Source of the DNA: Ruegeria atlantica
GTDB taxonomy: Bacteria; Pseudomonadota; Alphaproteobacteria; Rhodobacterales; Rhodobacteraceae
DNA: 64,000 nucleotides
Assembly: GCF_001458195.1 (NCBI RefSeq)
Contig: NZ_CYPU01000006.1
Location: 62,001-126,000, forward strand
Direction: 5' to 3'
Under the pieces are notes generated by a model that had not been told where the DNA came from, did no database searches, and worked only from the letters and a program-made list of their open reading frames with translations. Made by a program: the position numbers and the translations under genes. Positions 63,650-64,000 of the stretch are shown here, one piece after another. How positions within the stretch are numbered: the stretch's first letter is position 1; every line of letters begins with the position of its first letter.

Positions 63650-64000
63650 ATGACAACAAGTGAACACCAGACACCGGAGCTATCCCCGGAACACCTTGAG
63701 AGGCTTAAAGAAAATATGGACAAGGTGGAGGAGCTTTCGAAGCGGCTTGTTGATGCGATGTCGGGAAAGAAGGGTCATAACCCTGCTTTGGACGGTCCGA
63801 ATCAAGAGCTTTATGCAAAGGCAGCATCGGCGTATTGGGCTGAAGCGATGCAAAATCCAGCTCGGCTTATGGAGCAGCAGATCGAGTTCTGGGGCCAGTC
63901 TGTTATGAACTTTGCCGAGGCGCAGCAGGCGCTGGTGGGCAGCGAGGCAGAAGAGGCCGCATCGGGTCCTCGGGACAAGCGGTTTTCCAACCCCTTGTGG
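63650..64000 (+). CDS. phaC: Poly(3-hydroxyalkanoate) synthase, N-terminal part
   Basis: Polymerises hydroxyacyl-CoA into PHB. Only the first 117 codons are in the window. The N-terminal domain QNPARLMEQQIEFWGQSVMNFAEAQ and the hallmark DKRFSNPLW at the very edge identify class I PhaC. AAGGGGG lies upstream of the ATG. Paired head-to-head with phaZ. Confidence 0.92.
   Translation, partial: MTTSEHQTPELSPEHLERLKENMDKVEELSKRLVDAMSGKKGHNPALDGPNQELYAKAASAYWAEAMQNPARLMEQQIEFWGQSVMNFAEAQQALVGSEAEEAASGPRDKRFSNPLW

Noticed and set aside
62388-63653. 421-codon plus-strand frame opposite phaZ
   Set aside because: Shadow of phaZ; no ribosome site or recognisable domain.

Overview
The window reads as the chromosome of an aerobic alphaproteobacterium, most likely a marine Rhodobacterales of the Roseobacter group. 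This rests on gene content seen here: the oxygen-dependent cobalamin route (cobG, cobN), several 4-bp ATGA gene overlaps, a TRAP transporter, thyX, PHB genes, DUF1194, DUF6280 and bufferin genes, and GC-rich coding sequence. No species is claimed.

Layout. 1-9.3 kb: an aerobic cobalamin operon on the minus strand (DUF1636, cobW, cobN, cobG, cobH, cobI, cobJ, cobL) behind a promoter and a clear cobalamin riboswitch. cobK lies antisense in its middle. 9.55-13.99 kb: a 4.4-kb integrative island in the 3' half of a tRNA-Cys(GCA) gene. It is bounded by a 45-bp perfect direct repeat and carries a tyrosine integrase, a primase-polymerase-like protein, a ribbon-helix-helix protein, a lipoprotein and several unknown small proteins. 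Its layout is that of a minimal phage satellite. 14.2-24.8 kb: housekeeping and envelope genes (pcm-like, tolC, a PopZ-like protein, cobQ, efp, an ABC membrane domain without ATPase, ygfZ, a glycosyltransferase). 23.9-34.7 kb: an RpiR regulator divergent from a catabolic block (formylglutamate-amidohydrolase-like enzyme, TRAP transporter, Na/Pi-type transporter, glutamine-synthetase-like ligase, aldehyde dehydrogenase, iron alcohol dehydrogenase). The set fits breakdown of an amino alcohol through gamma-glutamylated intermediates.

34.7-41.1 kb: a DMT transporter, an alpha/beta hydrolase lacking its nucleophile, a palindrome-rich non-coding stretch, an AT-rich orphan gene, and a beta-lactamase-family gene enclosed between the parE 3' end and a second, displaced copy of that 3' end. 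41-52.3 kb: mixed genes, among them a membrane-anchored NYN-type RNase, ppk2, a MATE exporter, aspartate aminotransferase, XRE-sdhE, a MarR-like gene interrupted by an in-frame TGA, a tandem DUF1194 pair with a glyoxalase, thyX and a cold-shock gene. 52.4-55.7 kb: a copper-linked bufferin (RiPP) operon bufA-bufB-bufC-doxX. 55.9-64 kb: thrS, a tightly overlapping row of alpha/beta hydrolase and VOC genes, a GFA-like protein, then divergent phaZ and phaC (the latter cut by the window end).

The strongest candidates for something undescribed are the tRNA-Cys island (including an integrase frame that would run open through the attachment site once circular) and the putative gamma-glutamyl catabolic cluster.
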